Shown here: positions 31,301 to 42,047 of the stretch, piece by piece
Layout: each line of letters starts with the position of its first letter
Position numbering within the stretch: the first letter of the stretch is position 1
Source: Cafeteria roenbergensis
Lineage: Eukaryota > Sar > Bigyra > Bicosoecida > Cafeteriaceae
Length of the DNA: 64,000 bases
Reading direction: 5' to 3'
Assembly (NCBI GenBank): GCA_008330645.1
Contig: VLTN01000041.1
Location: 124,001 to 188,000 of the forward strand
Made by a program: the position numbers and the translations under genes
Notes under the pieces: generated by a model
The model's database searches: none
What the model saw: only the letters and a program-made list of their open reading frames with translations
Told to the model about the DNA's origin: nothing

Positions 31301-32591
31301 CAGCCCACAGCCGGAGCACGATGCTGCTGTCGCCGCCGCGGCCCCGCACTGGGCGGGCCGCGCTGCAGAGGCGGCGGAGCCGATCGTGCACCACTTGCTG
31401 GCAGCCGTCGCGCGGGCAGCGCACGCTGGGGTCAGCGCAGCCCTCGGCGTGGCGATGGCAAGGGCGGAAGCACGCGCTCGCCCAACCTTGTGGGCAGCCC
31501 AGCCCGCAGCGGATCCCCGGGCAGGCAGGTGGCCCGGCCCCAACGGGCAAGTGCAGCGTTTCTTTGTGGACGCGGCCGACCTCGGGGCGGCCGGCAGGTG
31601 GGGCGCTGCCCCTCCAGACAGCGACTCAGAGGGCGACCTGGGAGAGGACTACGACGACGTCGACAGCAACGAGGACAGCAGCGGAGCTGACGCCGACGGC
31701 GGGGCCTGGATGGCTTGCGACCCCGAGAGCGCCTGGGAGACGGGGTGGGACGTCTGGGGAAGCAACGGCGGAGCTGCGTGGAGCGCGAAATCGAGCGGCG
31801 CAGCAGGCGGGCTGGCGTCTCCCGGCGCTGTCGCAGTCGCCAGGCAGGCGCTCGAGCTCCTTGCCCTGCTCGCAGTGGTGCCCGGCCTGCCGCGGGTCCT
31901 GCAAATGCGAAACCGGCTCGATTTGGTGGCAGTGGTGGCGGCGCACGACTACGAGGCTGCAGCGGAGGCCGCCGTCGCTGCTGCTGCGGCGGCTGCCCGG
32001 CCAGGCGCCGACGAGGAGGCCCGCTACGAGGCGGAGGCAGCGGCGTCTGACGCAGTGGCCGCCGCTGCGTGGACCTGGTCACCTGGCTCGACTCGCGGCA
32101 CCCAGCTCCTCACCGAGACCGGACACCGGCTTCTGGCGCTGGCCTCGTTGGAGGCGGAGAGCCTCGGCTCTGCTTCCGGCAGAGCCGCGTTCGGGGACGT
32201 GACCTCGCTGGGAGTGATCTGCACCGTGCTTGGAGAGCTGACGGCCCACGATGCTGAGCTGATGGAGACCGTCAAGGCCATCGACGAGGGACGGGCGCAG
32301 CCTCGGCGGGACCCGCCGGAGCTGGAGGCCCCACCCACGTCAGTGGTTCGCGCAGCCCTTGTGGCGGCGGAGCAAGGGGCGACGGCCCTGGGGGGCCTCG
32401 GCGAGGTGGAGCGGCGCGTGCTGGCCAGCGGCAAGCCGGCCGGAGCGGCAGACGGCCGCAAGGCGGGCGGAGGGCTGCGTCACGCGAGCGAGAAGCCTGG
32501 CCGGAGCCCCGCGGCCTCCAAGCGTGGCAACGACGACCAGGACGGGTTTCCGCGCGCCAGTGCGCGCGGCAAGCGGCAGCGCATGGCGTGA
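28368..32591 (+). CDS. Hypothetical nuclear-type coiled-coil protein
   Basis: Single exon from the ATG at 28368 (MSGRGRRAPPKL), 1407 residues. The frame extends about 20 codons upstream without an ATG. Low-complexity Pro/Ser N-terminus with SVDLSQDFMAWPS (about 123-135), an acidic-aromatic peptide. Coiled coil at about 175-300 (LEEQLEEAQLLTATLN onward). Several hundred residues of Ala-rich helix follow. An acidic stretch at about 1082-1112 (DSDSEGDLGEDYDDVDSNED) precedes a helical block (LELLALLAVVPGLPRVLQ). The tail is basic and nuclear-signal-like (GKRQRMA). The N-terminal acidic peptide plus single coiled coil plus helical body is the gross plan of ATRIP, and the gene is head-to-head with RAD51, but no diagnostic ATRIP sequence is seen. 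Confidence 0.72.
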   Translation: MSGRGRRAPPKLALKTGAVASAGHLHQAARPAHAEHASDSQLMPPPAVPPRRPPARSGSEPQTVTMTVPMLPPGSTPRCLPASDSVGAGSASSSGAVPLRQPSASSLQPVAETGGAQHVPSTASVDLSQDFMAWPSKHRAAAATGKGVPQAAAPSRGGGGGVSPGAQAGGAIPAALLQQLADLKAQLEARKQEARARRSDVQRLEEQLEEAQLLTATLNVEAQHAQSVLEDQARAERRAQDERSRHLLSELREQLQDTNRRNKQYLRRLQESDQRNARLSAEVAQARQAAEAASLALARSNADSGARSPAAAGSGSVDTSPVDRPAGGKPPGPVSASRTPRQAKGHRPAIQSAGSAKSTGLDSSFDLAEYERQELAALSQPGVVATGASAREDGQAPDARSPPLALDDLEAAEGKGSIAAELSDSPIGSPLFAPLSPAAAHASLRGKAASAAGLSSAAAATALRRIARAGTFPPQEVEQAEAAAVAGPVSLFRWLWRRAGLDPGPADMSSRLQPQTSWRPDSRAGRSQPRDEAAARQAAAEALAALAELVHSSSRCASAVLSDSGWGDGSASSPADAPAHSRHAVVGERGSSGVAAVLSRLELSSGRPLPPRMARAAAACAAALPASHDTSMSCAGSAAAGEARSMSGGTAAQRLPAGLWAHVLCRRCVAAAVSVQEASARVVSRSEAQAATGTAWAAPTRAAVASLEGRVASLRSHVAVLGAALALRDHPRQPAAVSDAMRPSLLPAAMAALRGAVHASAAAHAAARSRAQCASRSASMSADNSPAEALRVAAEAAVAAVRSAAALRAVADQACRAVDSACEQWQAACSEAAAAGPDGAAAGQSSSAGPAASPTTRGPASHPPSLLAPAGPRHCAAVWPLMAEAVFLAGDYAGAVGASAASPDLGAQRAPSELAASLLAAPVSRICEFLFRFAARLPWRRAASATLTGAVDSQLVRQPGQPRHAKPHRLANELASADSPQPEHDAAVAAAAPHWAGRAAEAAEPIVHHLLAAVARAAHAGVSAALGVAMARAEARARPTLWAAQPAADPRAGRWPGPNGQVQRFFVDAADLGAAGRWGAAPPDSDSEGDLGEDYDDVDSNEDSSGADADGGAWMACDPESAWETGWDVWGSNGGAAWSAKSSGAAGGLASPGAVAVARQALELLALLAVVPGLPRVLQMRNRLDLVAVVAAHDYEAAAEAAVAAAAAAARPGADEEARYEAEAAASDAVAAAAWTWSPGSTRGTQLLTETGHRLLALASLEAESLGSASGRAAFGDVTSLGVICTVLGELTAHDAELMETVKAIDEGRAQPRRDPPELEAPPTSVVRAALVAAEQGATALGGLGEVERRVLASGKPAGAADGRKAGGGLRHASEKPGRSPAASKRGNDDQDGFPRASARGKRQRMA

Positions 32592-32789
32592 GAGCGCGTG
32601 TGGCAAAGGGCGAGGCGCAGTGGCGCCGGACCAGAGCGCGCTGTTGACGCGGCGAGCGAGCGAAAGCAGTCGACCGCCTTCAAGGCGGCGCAGCCCCAAA
32701 GCCCAAGCCAAGAACCACATTGCACGCGCTCGTCTCTGGCGCGGGGCAGGGTGGCCTCCACGCTCCCGGCTCCGGCGGCCTTGGTTCGC

Positions 32790-33278
32790 TCAGCGCCTGC
32801 CGACTGTGCCGTCTGCGCGCAAAGGCGTCCCGTTCGGCAGAATGACGCGTCCCTGGCGGTGCTCGGGGTGGCCGATCGGATGCCCCGCCGCGATTTCCTG
32901 GTCCAGCGCGTGCTTCTTGTGCGCAAAGCGCTCCTGCACTTGCATCAGCGCGTCCCGGCCCACGACGAGCAGCCGCGCATTGATTTCCGGGTCGCGTTCA
33001 TACCTCGCCTGTTCGAACTCCTCGCGAGCCGACTCACGGAGCACGTCGCCCCAACGACGGCCCTTGTCATCCAGCCAGTTGTAGTCTCGGCACTCGCGCA
33101 CAATGTCGCGATAGAGGCGAATAGCCTCGAGGTTCGAGCCCCGGGTGTCCGGGATGGACACGATTTGCACCGCTCGGGAAGGCACACGCACGACCCCAAG
33201 CGCCACCGAGCGTGCCGTGCCGGCCGACGCCGCGCCGGAGCGCTGCAAGGCGCCGGAGCGTGCAGCTGCGCGCAGCAT
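32790..33278 (-). CDS. Mitochondrial LYR-motif protein
   Basis: Single exon, 162 residues from the ATG at 33278. Residues 1-40 look like a mitochondrial presequence, Arg/Ser/Ala-rich without acids (MLRAAARSGALQRSGAASAG). The Complex1_LYR signature follows: EAIRLYRDIVREC (LYR at about residue 54), then REEFEQARYERDPEINARLL and GRDALMQVQERF, matching the family's second and third helices. LYR proteins bind the mitochondrial acyl carrier protein and act in Fe-S delivery, respiratory-complex assembly or mitoribosome assembly. The subfamily cannot be fixed; the spacing is closer to MIEF1 microprotein/LYRM types than to SDHAF1. The C-terminal 50 residues (after HALDQEIAAG) are unassigned. Convergent with the large plus-strand gene. 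Confidence 0.85.
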   Translation of the reverse strand: MLRAAARSGALQRSGAASAGTARSVALGVVRVPSRAVQIVSIPDTRGSNLEAIRLYRDIVRECRDYNWLDDKGRRWGDVLRESAREEFEQARYERDPEINARLLVVGRDALMQVQERFAHKKHALDQEIAAGHPIGHPEHRQGRVILPNGTPLRADGTVGRR

Positions 33279-34846
33279 TCGGCTCAGTCTGCGGCAGCCG
33301 AAGGCCGAGCCTCGCCCTGGCGCTTCGCCTCCGATGAGCACGTGCGAGACCGCGTCCCCTCCCCCGCTCCTTGTTGGGGAGCCCGGGCAAGTAGTGGTAC
33401 TTCCTGCGCTCGAAGGCCCCGCCGACCTGGCGCGTCAGTAGTGGTGGCTGGGGTGGGGCTGCGCGGGCAGAGCCGGCCGATCACGCTGGGAACCCTCTGC
33501 TCCGAGCACCGGCTGGCCGCGCCTCACGGCGCTGAGACGCTCTTTCGTGAGAAGCCAGAGCTTGGACTGATGCGCTTGAGAGCTACTTCTTGATGCCGAG
33601 TCGGGCGGCATTCGTGGCGCATGCGCGTGGCCATTTGTGTGAGCGGAGTGAAGCACTCTCAGCCTTGCCGTCACAAGGTCCCAGCGTGCCCGGCGGCGCC
33701 ACGGCGGCGGCCAGAGCAAGCTTCATCCAACCGGCTTTGCGCCACAGGGGCGGGGCCCCGATATCAGCTGCTCCTTTCCTGTTAGCATTGGCGCTCTGCC
33801 TGAACGCCCCCCGCTGCGACCCCAGGGTCTTGGGGACATTTCGAGAGCCCTGCACGCAGCAAACCAGAGGCTAGAGTGGCGCTCCACCTGCTGGTGCCCA
33901 GGGACAGCCGCTGCGCTTGGCTCCAGGCGTGCCGGGGCCGGCGCTGTGGGCGGCGGGCGCGTCGCATCGCTCCCTCGCCCGGCCAAGCTCCCCAACTTGG
34001 GGAGCAGCGAGCTGGTCGGTCCCACGCGCCTGCTTTCCATGCCCCACCGCTCGAGCGCGTCGCGTGCGTCGGATTTGTGAGCCATTGCTTGCGAGGAAAT
34101 GGGGGGGGGGGGGGGAAGGGGCACCCCGCCGCAGCAGGCATCACAGAGCTGGGGAAGTTCGCGCAAAGGCAACCACCACGAGCTCGGGGTGCAGTCCATG
34201 CCGCAGCGTGCGGGCTGCGCAGCGCCTTCGGCCGCCCGTTCCCGCGGCACGCCGTTGGGTGTCCAGGCGGCCGTTGGTTCCGGGTTGCCCTCCCGGCCGC
34301 AGGAGCGCGCGCGCTGCAGGGCAGCTTGACTTCCGGCAGCGGCCCTCGGCCGCCCCGCACCCGCCGCCCCACGGAGAACGTGGTCGGCGCTCTCGAGGAG
34401 GGAGCGCGGGCCAGGCCCACCAGGTTGCTTCTGGTCGAATCGCGTTCTCGGCCAGTCCGGGCAAGGAGCAGCCACCGACTGGCGACACATGCCCTGCCCT
34501 GTCAGCGGCATGCTCGGAAGCCAGTCATCGGCTGGGAGCGCCCGGCCCCCGCCAACGGTGGGTTGAAAGGGCGTGCAGCAGGAGGGCCGGGTCGCGCGGG
34601 GGTGGGCGCTCCCCCCCCCCCCTGCCACCCCGCCCCCAAGCTCCAGGCGACAGATGTCGCTTGCGCCTGGAAAACGGGCGACTCAGTCGGCAGAGGCGAG
34701 CCGCGCAAGTCGATCGCAACGCCGGCCATCGTGCCGCCACAGGCGGCACCTGCTCCCCGCTCGGGCGGACCGCAGGAGCGCGGGAAGCAAGCACGCCAGG
34801 GGCGGCGACCTAGGAGGCACACCCCCCGAAGCGCCGGACCCCCGGA
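33279..34846. other. 1.57-kb unexplained interval
   Basis: The longest stretch without a confident gene, about five times the typical spacer here. It contains a G15 run (34101-34115), a C12 run (34611-34622) and lower-GC patches, and possibly one or more undetected exons on the minus strand (see the entry at 33583-33842). No GTGAG or GTAAG donor occurs on the minus strand between 33860 and 34846, so any intron there would need an unusual site. No RNA gene, terminal repeat or transposon protein was seen. Confidence 0.5.
33583..33842 (-). CDS. Doubtful terminal exon of a small protein
   Basis: An open minus-strand frame follows a good-looking acceptor (GTGCAG at about 33848-33843) and ends in TAG at 33583. 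It reads GSRNVPKTLGSQRGAFRQ through GAPPLWRKAGWMKLAL to ATNAARLGIKK. The composition (Lys, Trp and Arg; little Ala/Gly low complexity) is more protein-like than the other frames nearby. No convincing first exon or donor was found, the only internal ATG would leave 47 residues, and no family is recognised. It could be noise. Confidence 0.2.
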
Positions 34847-37800
34847 ATGTCCAGCTCTCGCAGGGCCGCAAGAGCTGCGGTGCAAGGCCCGACAACGAGG
34901 AGTCGCCCAGACGCGCCAACCGGAGGGTTGACATCTCTCACGCCGGCGCTGGAGGCCTCCCGCGGCCACGAGCCTGAGCCATCTCCAGGGGCCGACTGGG
35001 ACGACGATGACGTGGACAGCACGGGCACGGCGGGCGAGGAGGCGGCGGCCGACGAGAGCGCCGAGGAAGCGCAGCTAGCTGAAAAGCAGCAGCAGCCCAA
35101 GCTTGCCATCGAACACGAGTTCCCGCCGATTCTGGAGGCCGTCATCAGGGACACGTACTCGGAGCGCAAGGAAGACCAGGACCGCGTGAAGAAGGACATG
35201 GCCATGGCCGGGCGCCCGCACTACAAGTTCCTCAGCCTGCGAACGGTGAGCTTGGTGGTCTCGCCGCCATCGAAAGCACTCCATTCTGCGCCTGCCAGGG
35301 TGGCGAGCCTGCCAGGCCGGGCCGCAGCTGGCTGCGCCAGCTGCGTGATCGCCGTTGATTTCGGCTGCGATGGGGGCAGGGGCAGCGCTCTGGCGAGGCG
35401 GCGAGCGTTGGACTGAGCAGGTCGGTTTTCGGCGCAATTGCCGACGGCGCGTCCCTGCGCCCTGTTCAACCACTGCCGCCTGAAATGCAACTGCCCCGCC
35501 GACCGCCGACCGCCGCTCCCCTGGCCCGCCCGCCTGCCCGCTGCGTCCGCGTGTGATCGTGTCCGCAGGCCCGCGAGAACATGCACCTGAGCCACCCGCG
35601 CAAGGCCAAGGGCGTCAGCCCGGACGGACGCGTGCTCGAGTGGACGCACCTGAGCATTTGCGACACCGAGCTCGGCAGTCACGGGTGCACGTGGCTGTGC
35701 TGTCTGTGCCGGTTGCGCGCCGTGACCAAGGTTTGCCCTTGCCTCAGCGCGCGCAACTGCGCGGGTGTGAACGCCGTGCCGTCCGAGCTCAGCGAGTTCG
35801 GCGTCGGCGTCGGCCTTTACTTTAAGCTGCTCAAGTACCTCGCATTCATTTTTGCCATCATGCTGTTCTTCAGCATCCCCAACGCAATCCTCTTTTGGTT
35901 TGGGAACGGCCTCCTGGACAGCTCCGTCACCATCACGGACTCTCTCGCCCTCCTCACCATCGGCAACCTCGGCGAGGGCACGGCCGCGTGCGAGCAAGTC
36001 GCGGAAGACGAGACCTTCAGCCTTGCCTGCTCGCCTGGAGCCGTGTTGGGTAAGGTGGAGGCGTACTACGGCCAGCCCCGCGGGTCGTGCGTGTGTCCGC
36101 AGGCACAAACGCCGACCCCGGAGTGCGGCGGCACTGCCAGCGGCTCGGGCTGCGCCGTGAGCCCCGGCGGCGGCGAGCGCTCGCGCTACTGCCACCTAGA
36201 CTCCGACCGCCCGCTCCGCCTCCCGTCCGGGGACGTCGTCGGCGTGGGCCCCTGCTGCTCGGCATCCATCGTGGACAACCGTGCGGACTTTTCTGCGCTC
36301 GACATCAACGTGACCAGCGGCTGCAACTCACTCAGCGCGCAGCGTATTTTCGCCGGCTCGTGCCTTGGCAAGGCCTCGTGCAGCCTCCGAGTGTCGTCTG
36401 CGCCGGGAACGGTGTACAGCTGGCAGCCACAGAGCGCCTTCGGCACTGACTGCACTGAGACTCCTGCTGCCTCGGCCCCCGCCTCCTCGCCGGCGCGGGC
36501 TCCGTACAACGCTTCGTCGCAAATGTGCGAAGACACGCTGGAGTCTGCTGGGGGTCTGGATGACTGCCCCGCCCGAAGCAGCCGGCGCCTGACCATCATC
36601 GGCACGTGCTACGCCACCCAGCTCAATCTGTTCGACGGCGTCATCATCGTGGACAAGGACATCGTGGGCATCTTCGTGAGCCTCTTTGACTTCTGCTCCA
36701 TCTTCGTCTTCCTCGTCGCGGCTTGGTACCTCTCCACCGCGGAGGTCAAGGACACGCTGACCCGCGTGCGGATGACCGTCGCCGACTTCAGCATCTTCAT
36801 CCCCGCGCTGCCGCGCGGCGTGGCAGAGGATACGCTGGAGCACGATCTTCGCTGGCACTTCACTTCCCTCTTGCGCAAGCTGCGCCACGAGAAGGGCTTG
36901 CCCGTTGACGACATCCCCTCAAACGCCGCCGAGATGGAGCAGTGGCGAGCCAACCCTGCCGGCGACCGACGAATCTCCCACGCGGGCGGCGAGGCGGCGG
37001 TCGCAGCTGCGGAGGCTGCCGCGGGACGGGCTCCCGCGCTTCCCGGCCACGGGCGCGTTCCCACCATCGGCGTGGACACCGCTGTGCACTTCCCTGTGGT
37101 GGCGGACATCAACTTCGGATACGCGCAGGGCCGCCTCCTCCGGCTCCTCATCTTCCGCGGGACCCACCTGCGCATGCTGGAGTACCATATGATGAAGCTC
37201 AGCATCCACAAGCAGGAGCTGCTCGTCAAGGCACAGGAGCAGGTGCTGAAGGGAAAGGTGGCCGACGTGAGGGCGTCCATCAAGCGCAAGGCCGCCGAGA
37301 AGCGCAGAGAGCAGCGCCGCCAGTCCCACACCGTGACGCCGCGCAGCGACGCGGGGTCCAGGTTCGGCAGCGGGTTCCGGACGGCGAGCCCTCGTGGCAT
37401 CTCTGTGGGCGTGTCCATGGGCGTCTCCGAGGAGGACGACGACCTGTCCAGCCTCTCCGAGGACGAGGAGGGCGGCATGGGGCTCGGCCTCGACGCCGAA
37501 AACGTGAGCGTCGTCGTGGGCATCTGGCTCTCGTCCCTGTCCAAGGACAAGCGCGTCGCCCAGCTCCGGGAAAAGATTCGAAAACTGAGCAGCGACATCG
37601 AGCGCCTCAACCTCGACATCGACACGGAGAGGGCCCGGGCCACGATGGCCGCCAAGGAGCTTCACCGCCTGGCGCAGGAGCGCCTCATGGGCTACCACGA
37701 CGACGAGGCGGAGCCGGCCGTCCAGGTTGCCGAGGCGCCGGTGACGGCGTTCGTGACCTTCTCCTCGACCACTGACCGCGCTCTCGTGATGGAGGCGTAC

Positions 37801-40800
37801 CGCGAGCCTTGGCTCATCCGCTGCTGCAAGCGCGGGCGCATCCGCGACCTGATGCTGCAGACCGCGCTGCGCCTGCCGCAGGGCCTGCGCGTGCGAGCGG
37901 CGCCAGCTCCCTCCGACGTAAACTTCGAGAACCAGGACGTCACCGCCGGGTCGCGCGTGCTCCGGCAGTGCGCGACCCTCCTGGTCACGCTGATCATCCT
38001 CGGCGGCGCCGCCGTTGCGCTCTTCTTCACGGAAGACACCAAGCGCACGCTCCTCCGCGAAAACCCGCCCCGCGACTGCCGCGCCTTCAGCACTGACGTG
38101 CTCACCAACCAGACCGCCGCAGTGCGCGACGAGTACTGGCAGTTCTTCGGCGCAGTGAGCGGCAACACGGGAGTGCTCGAGTGCTACTGCCGCAACGTGC
38201 TCTCCAAGGACCCGGGCGCGCTGTTCAACATCAACTTCGTCGTGCCCGTCGTGGACATCGAGCGCGTCCCGTCCACGCAGTCGGACTATGCTGAGATCAA
38301 GCTGGCCGCCGAGCGCGGCGAGTACTACGAAGGCGCCCCCTTCACCACCCGGGAGGCCAAGCTGTGCGAGACTTGGTTCAACTCCTTCCTGCAAGTGCAG
38401 GCGCTCATCTACGGCTCCGCCGCCATCACGCTCTTGGTCAACTTTGCGGTGCGGTTCATCATCAACTTCCTCGTGAGGCAGGAGCGGCTCGGCTCCAAGA
38501 CTGCCGAAACCGCCAGCCGCGCCCTCAAGCTCTTCTTGCTCCAGTTCCTCAACACAGGCGCGCTGGTGCTCATCCTCAACGCCCAGATCGACACCGAGTT
38601 CGAGCCGCTGCGCAAGGGCCAGTTCCGCGACTACTCTGCTGAGTGGTACCGCTCCGTGGGCGTGTCGCTGACCATCGTGATGCTGGCCAACGTGTTCATC
38701 CCGCACCTCACGCCCCTCTTCTTCTGCATGAAGTCTGGGACGGACCTCTGCATCGACAGGCGCTGCACGTGCGACCCCACCATCACCCGCGCCACAACCG
38801 CCCAGCAGCTGGCGCAGGTGCTCCGCGGCCCCGAGTTCCTCGTGGCCGAGCGCGTGGCCCAGGTGTACACCATCGTGTTCGTGTGCGTCGTGTACTCGAC
38901 GGGCCTGCCCGTGCTGCTGGCCGTGGCCACCGTCTCGATGCTGCTCTTCTGGCTGGTGGACTTTGTCCTCTTCGTCAGGGTCTACCGCAAGCCCGCGCCC
39001 ATCGACGGCTCGCTCAGCAGCCTCTTCACGGCGATGCTTCCCTTCGCGGCCGTGCTGCACTTGTGCATGGGCATCTGGATGCTCTCCAACGAAAGCATCT
39101 TCCCGCCCGCGGACACGCTCACCATCGCCGCCCGCTTTACCGCATCGCTCGGCGCAAGCGCGGAAGAGGTGGACAGCATCTTTGGCTCCGTGTCGGCCTT
39201 CCAGGAGCTGCTTCAGACTTACGATCCGTCCGGCTCGCTGCAGATCGGCTCCCGCATCAGCAGGACGCACGTCCTCCCGCAGCTGTGCATGCTCCTTGTG
39301 CTCGTCCTTGCCATCGTCCTGGGCCGCCTCGTCTTCCGCTGCTTCAGCCGCACGATTCTCACCATCTTCCCGTGCCTGCGCGGCCTGGAGTGCTGCATGT
39401 CCACGTACGACCTGCTCAACAACCGGGCAGTCGCCGCCCAGCGCAAGCTCGGCAAGCGGCTCCAGGAGAGCAACAACCGTGCGCAGGTGGAGGAGGTGAT
39501 TGGCGACGACAGCACCGACGGCGAGACCCAGACGGTAGCCACGACCCCGGGCGACGACGCCTCGACCGTCGGGGGCTTCGATGGCGCCTTCGATGTCGAA
39601 TCGCCTCGCTCGTCCCCGCGTGGCTCTGGCCGCGGCGGTTGCTGCGGCTGCTGCTGTGCGGACAAGGCCAGCGCCTACAGCGCCCCGAAAACCCGCTCCA
39701 AGCGTCGCCGGGCCAAGCAGGCCAAGTCACTGGACACAGGCTCACTTCTCTACCGCATCGAGAATGGCCTTGTGCCCTCCTACTGGCAGGCCGTGCCCAC
39801 GGACGTCCTGGAGGCGGTGGTGTCCGACCAGCGCAGCAGCAAGCCCGAGCTGAAGGTGCTCTTCCGCAAGGCCCTGGCAATGCGGACAGAGGACATTCGT
39901 GCCCGCGCGGTTGCCAAGGCCCGCGTGGCAGCGCTCGCCGAGGAGGCCAGCCTGCTTCGCCAAAACTTCGTGGGGGTGGTCCAGCCCGCGTACGCCGAGG
40001 CCCTCCTCGAGGCGGAGCGCGAGGCGAAGGAGGAGCAAGCCGTCCGCGACGCGATCCGGAAGCGCCAGGCAGCCGTAGCCGCAGCCCAGACCGCCCGCAT
40101 CAGGCGCATGGAGCAGCTGCGCAGCGCAGAGCTCGAGCAGCAGACGGCTGCCTTCAACCTGGCGGCCGCGGATGCCCACATGCAGAGCCTGAAGAAGGAC
40201 GACAGTGCGGCCGACGAGCGTCTGCAAGCGATTCGGGCCAAGCTGCTGGAGCTGCACAAGCCCATTGGGTTCGAGCACGCCAAGGAGGCCGTGGCGAAGC
40301 CCCAGCCGGCCCGGCCTGATATCACCGAAGTGAGCCGGGACGACCTTCGCCATTGCGAGCGTGAAATCTCGGACCTCAACGTGGACATTGAGCAGCTTTC
40401 GAGCGACATCAAGAAGTGCAAGACAGCCCTGACCGCCGCCCAGGCCAGGGAAGCAGCCAAGCCAGGGTCCCCTGCGAAGAAGGCCGGCTCAAAGGACAAG
40501 GCAGCGGCTGCTGGGGCAGCTGCCGCGGCAGCAGGCGGGGGGGAGTCCGGAGACAGCGACGACGACGACGATGCTGACGACAGTGACGCCGAAGAAGCCA
40601 AGGCCACCTCGGCTGCAACGCACAAGAAGAAGCTGCTGAACCTGGAGGGCACTCTCAGCGACAAGCGCAAGAAGCTCGTGAGGGCGGAGGCGCACCTCAA
40701 GGTGCTGATGGACAAGTCCAAGGTGTGGACCAAGTTCCACGAGGAGGACACGCTGTATTGGCTGTACTCGGACATGGTGACCATCACCCACCAGCTTTCC

Positions 40801-41679
40801 CAGCTGCGGAACAAGCTCAGTCCTGCGGCAGCCGCAAAGCTGAAGCGCGCCGAGGAGGCCTCCAAGAAGATCGACGAGAGCCACAGCAAGGCCGCCCTGC
40901 GCTACGAGGAGGCGCTCCAGGAGAACATCTCTGTCCTCAAGAGCGCCGCCCGCGAGGCGCGTGCCAGCAAGCGCGTCAAGGAGGCCACTGGCTATGAGGC
41001 CAGCACCGAGCGCATCCAGACGGTGGGGGGCAGTGATATGCATCTCGTCGAGCTCCCGTCCGTTGCCGACGAAGGAGCCGGCGCAGACGCCAAGGCCGGC
41101 GCGGGCCTCGGCCCGTCCGCCACGGTAGTGATGGCGCCCTCTCGCCGGACAGGCGTGCCGTCGCTGGGCTCATACGGGCGCCTCACGTCCGCCACCGCCG
41201 ACCGCGGGCTCCAGCTGCTCACCCTGGAGCAGGCCATGCAGCTTTCGCTCCCCGAAGTTGAGAGCCTGCGCTCGACCATGGCCCAGCAGTACAAGCGCCG
41301 CATCCAGGACGCCATCTCGCTGTACACGGCCAGCGGCCTCGGCGTCGACCTTCGTGTGTCCGTTTCGGGCGCCCAGTTCCTCTCGGACGTGCACTCCTAT
41401 GCACGCATGGACGCCGAGTCGTACCGCTACAAGCTCGGGAAAGGCCTGATGCTGCCCGCGCACCTGACGGATTCGGGCACCCACGTAGAGGACAGCTTCG
41501 GCGGCGCGGTGGCGCACCCCGAGGACACGGGCGCTGTCCTCGACAAGGACGAAGTCACGCGCGACCCCACCGAAGCAGACATCCGCTATATGCGCCACTG
41601 CGGGTCCTTTGGGCCTGCTGAACGAGCTGCGGCGGTCGCGGCGCGCCGCAACCCGGCCGGCGCCGACAGTCAGGTTTGA
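34847..41679 (+). CDS. Giant OSCA/TMEM63-like channel with lectin-like ectodomain, two exons
   Basis: Exons 34847-35245 and 35569-41679 (323-bp intron, GTGAGC donor, CCGCAG acceptor, phase 0) give about 2169 residues. Seen: soluble N-terminus; TM1 (about 216-245); a Cys-rich extracellular loop whose part at about 380-477 has galactose-binding (SUEL-type) lectin spacing (SCLGKASCSLRV, FGTDC, RRLTIIGTC); TM2 (about 498-522); a long cytosolic loop with AFVTFSSTTDRALVMEAY (about 856) and PSDVNFENQDV, the RRM-like hallmark of the OSCA/CSC1/TMEM63 mechanosensitive cation channels; then a cluster of about seven hydrophobic helices (929-1400). A roughly 770-residue cytosolic tail carries GCCGCCCAD, a likely palmitoylation cluster, coiled coils and an acidic run. 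The family link is distant, and channel activity is inference. Confidence 0.8.
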
Positions 41680-42047
41680 GAACCCCCCCCCCCTCCCGCC
41701 CTCGCATGCAAAGCCGAAGAAGTGTGCAGCTTCAGGTTGCCAGTTTGCCGGATTCGTATCGTGTGCCAGAGCGCCAAGATTGCGGCCAGCGAGATTGCGT
41801 GTGCGTTCGATCGCGTGTTGCAACGTGTTCCACGCCAGACAGCAGGACGCGTGCACCACCCAAGCGAATTTGCAAACGGGCTCCGCCCTGCGCAGCGTCC
41901 GACTCTGCCTCGGTCGTGTGGCAAATGTGAGGGTGCGTGCACTCATGTTGCAGCTGTCTTTGCGACGTTTTGACATGCAGAGTCGCTCGCACACGCCAAC
42001 GCCAGCCGCTTCCACTGTGCGCCGGAGCCGCTGCCTCAAGCCCCCGC
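41680..42047. other. Convergent spacer, 368 bp, lower GC
   Basis: Lies between two stop codons. It starts with an 11-base C run (41681-41691) and is visibly less GC-rich than the flanking coding sequence. No gene or structured RNA was recognised. Confidence 0.5.
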
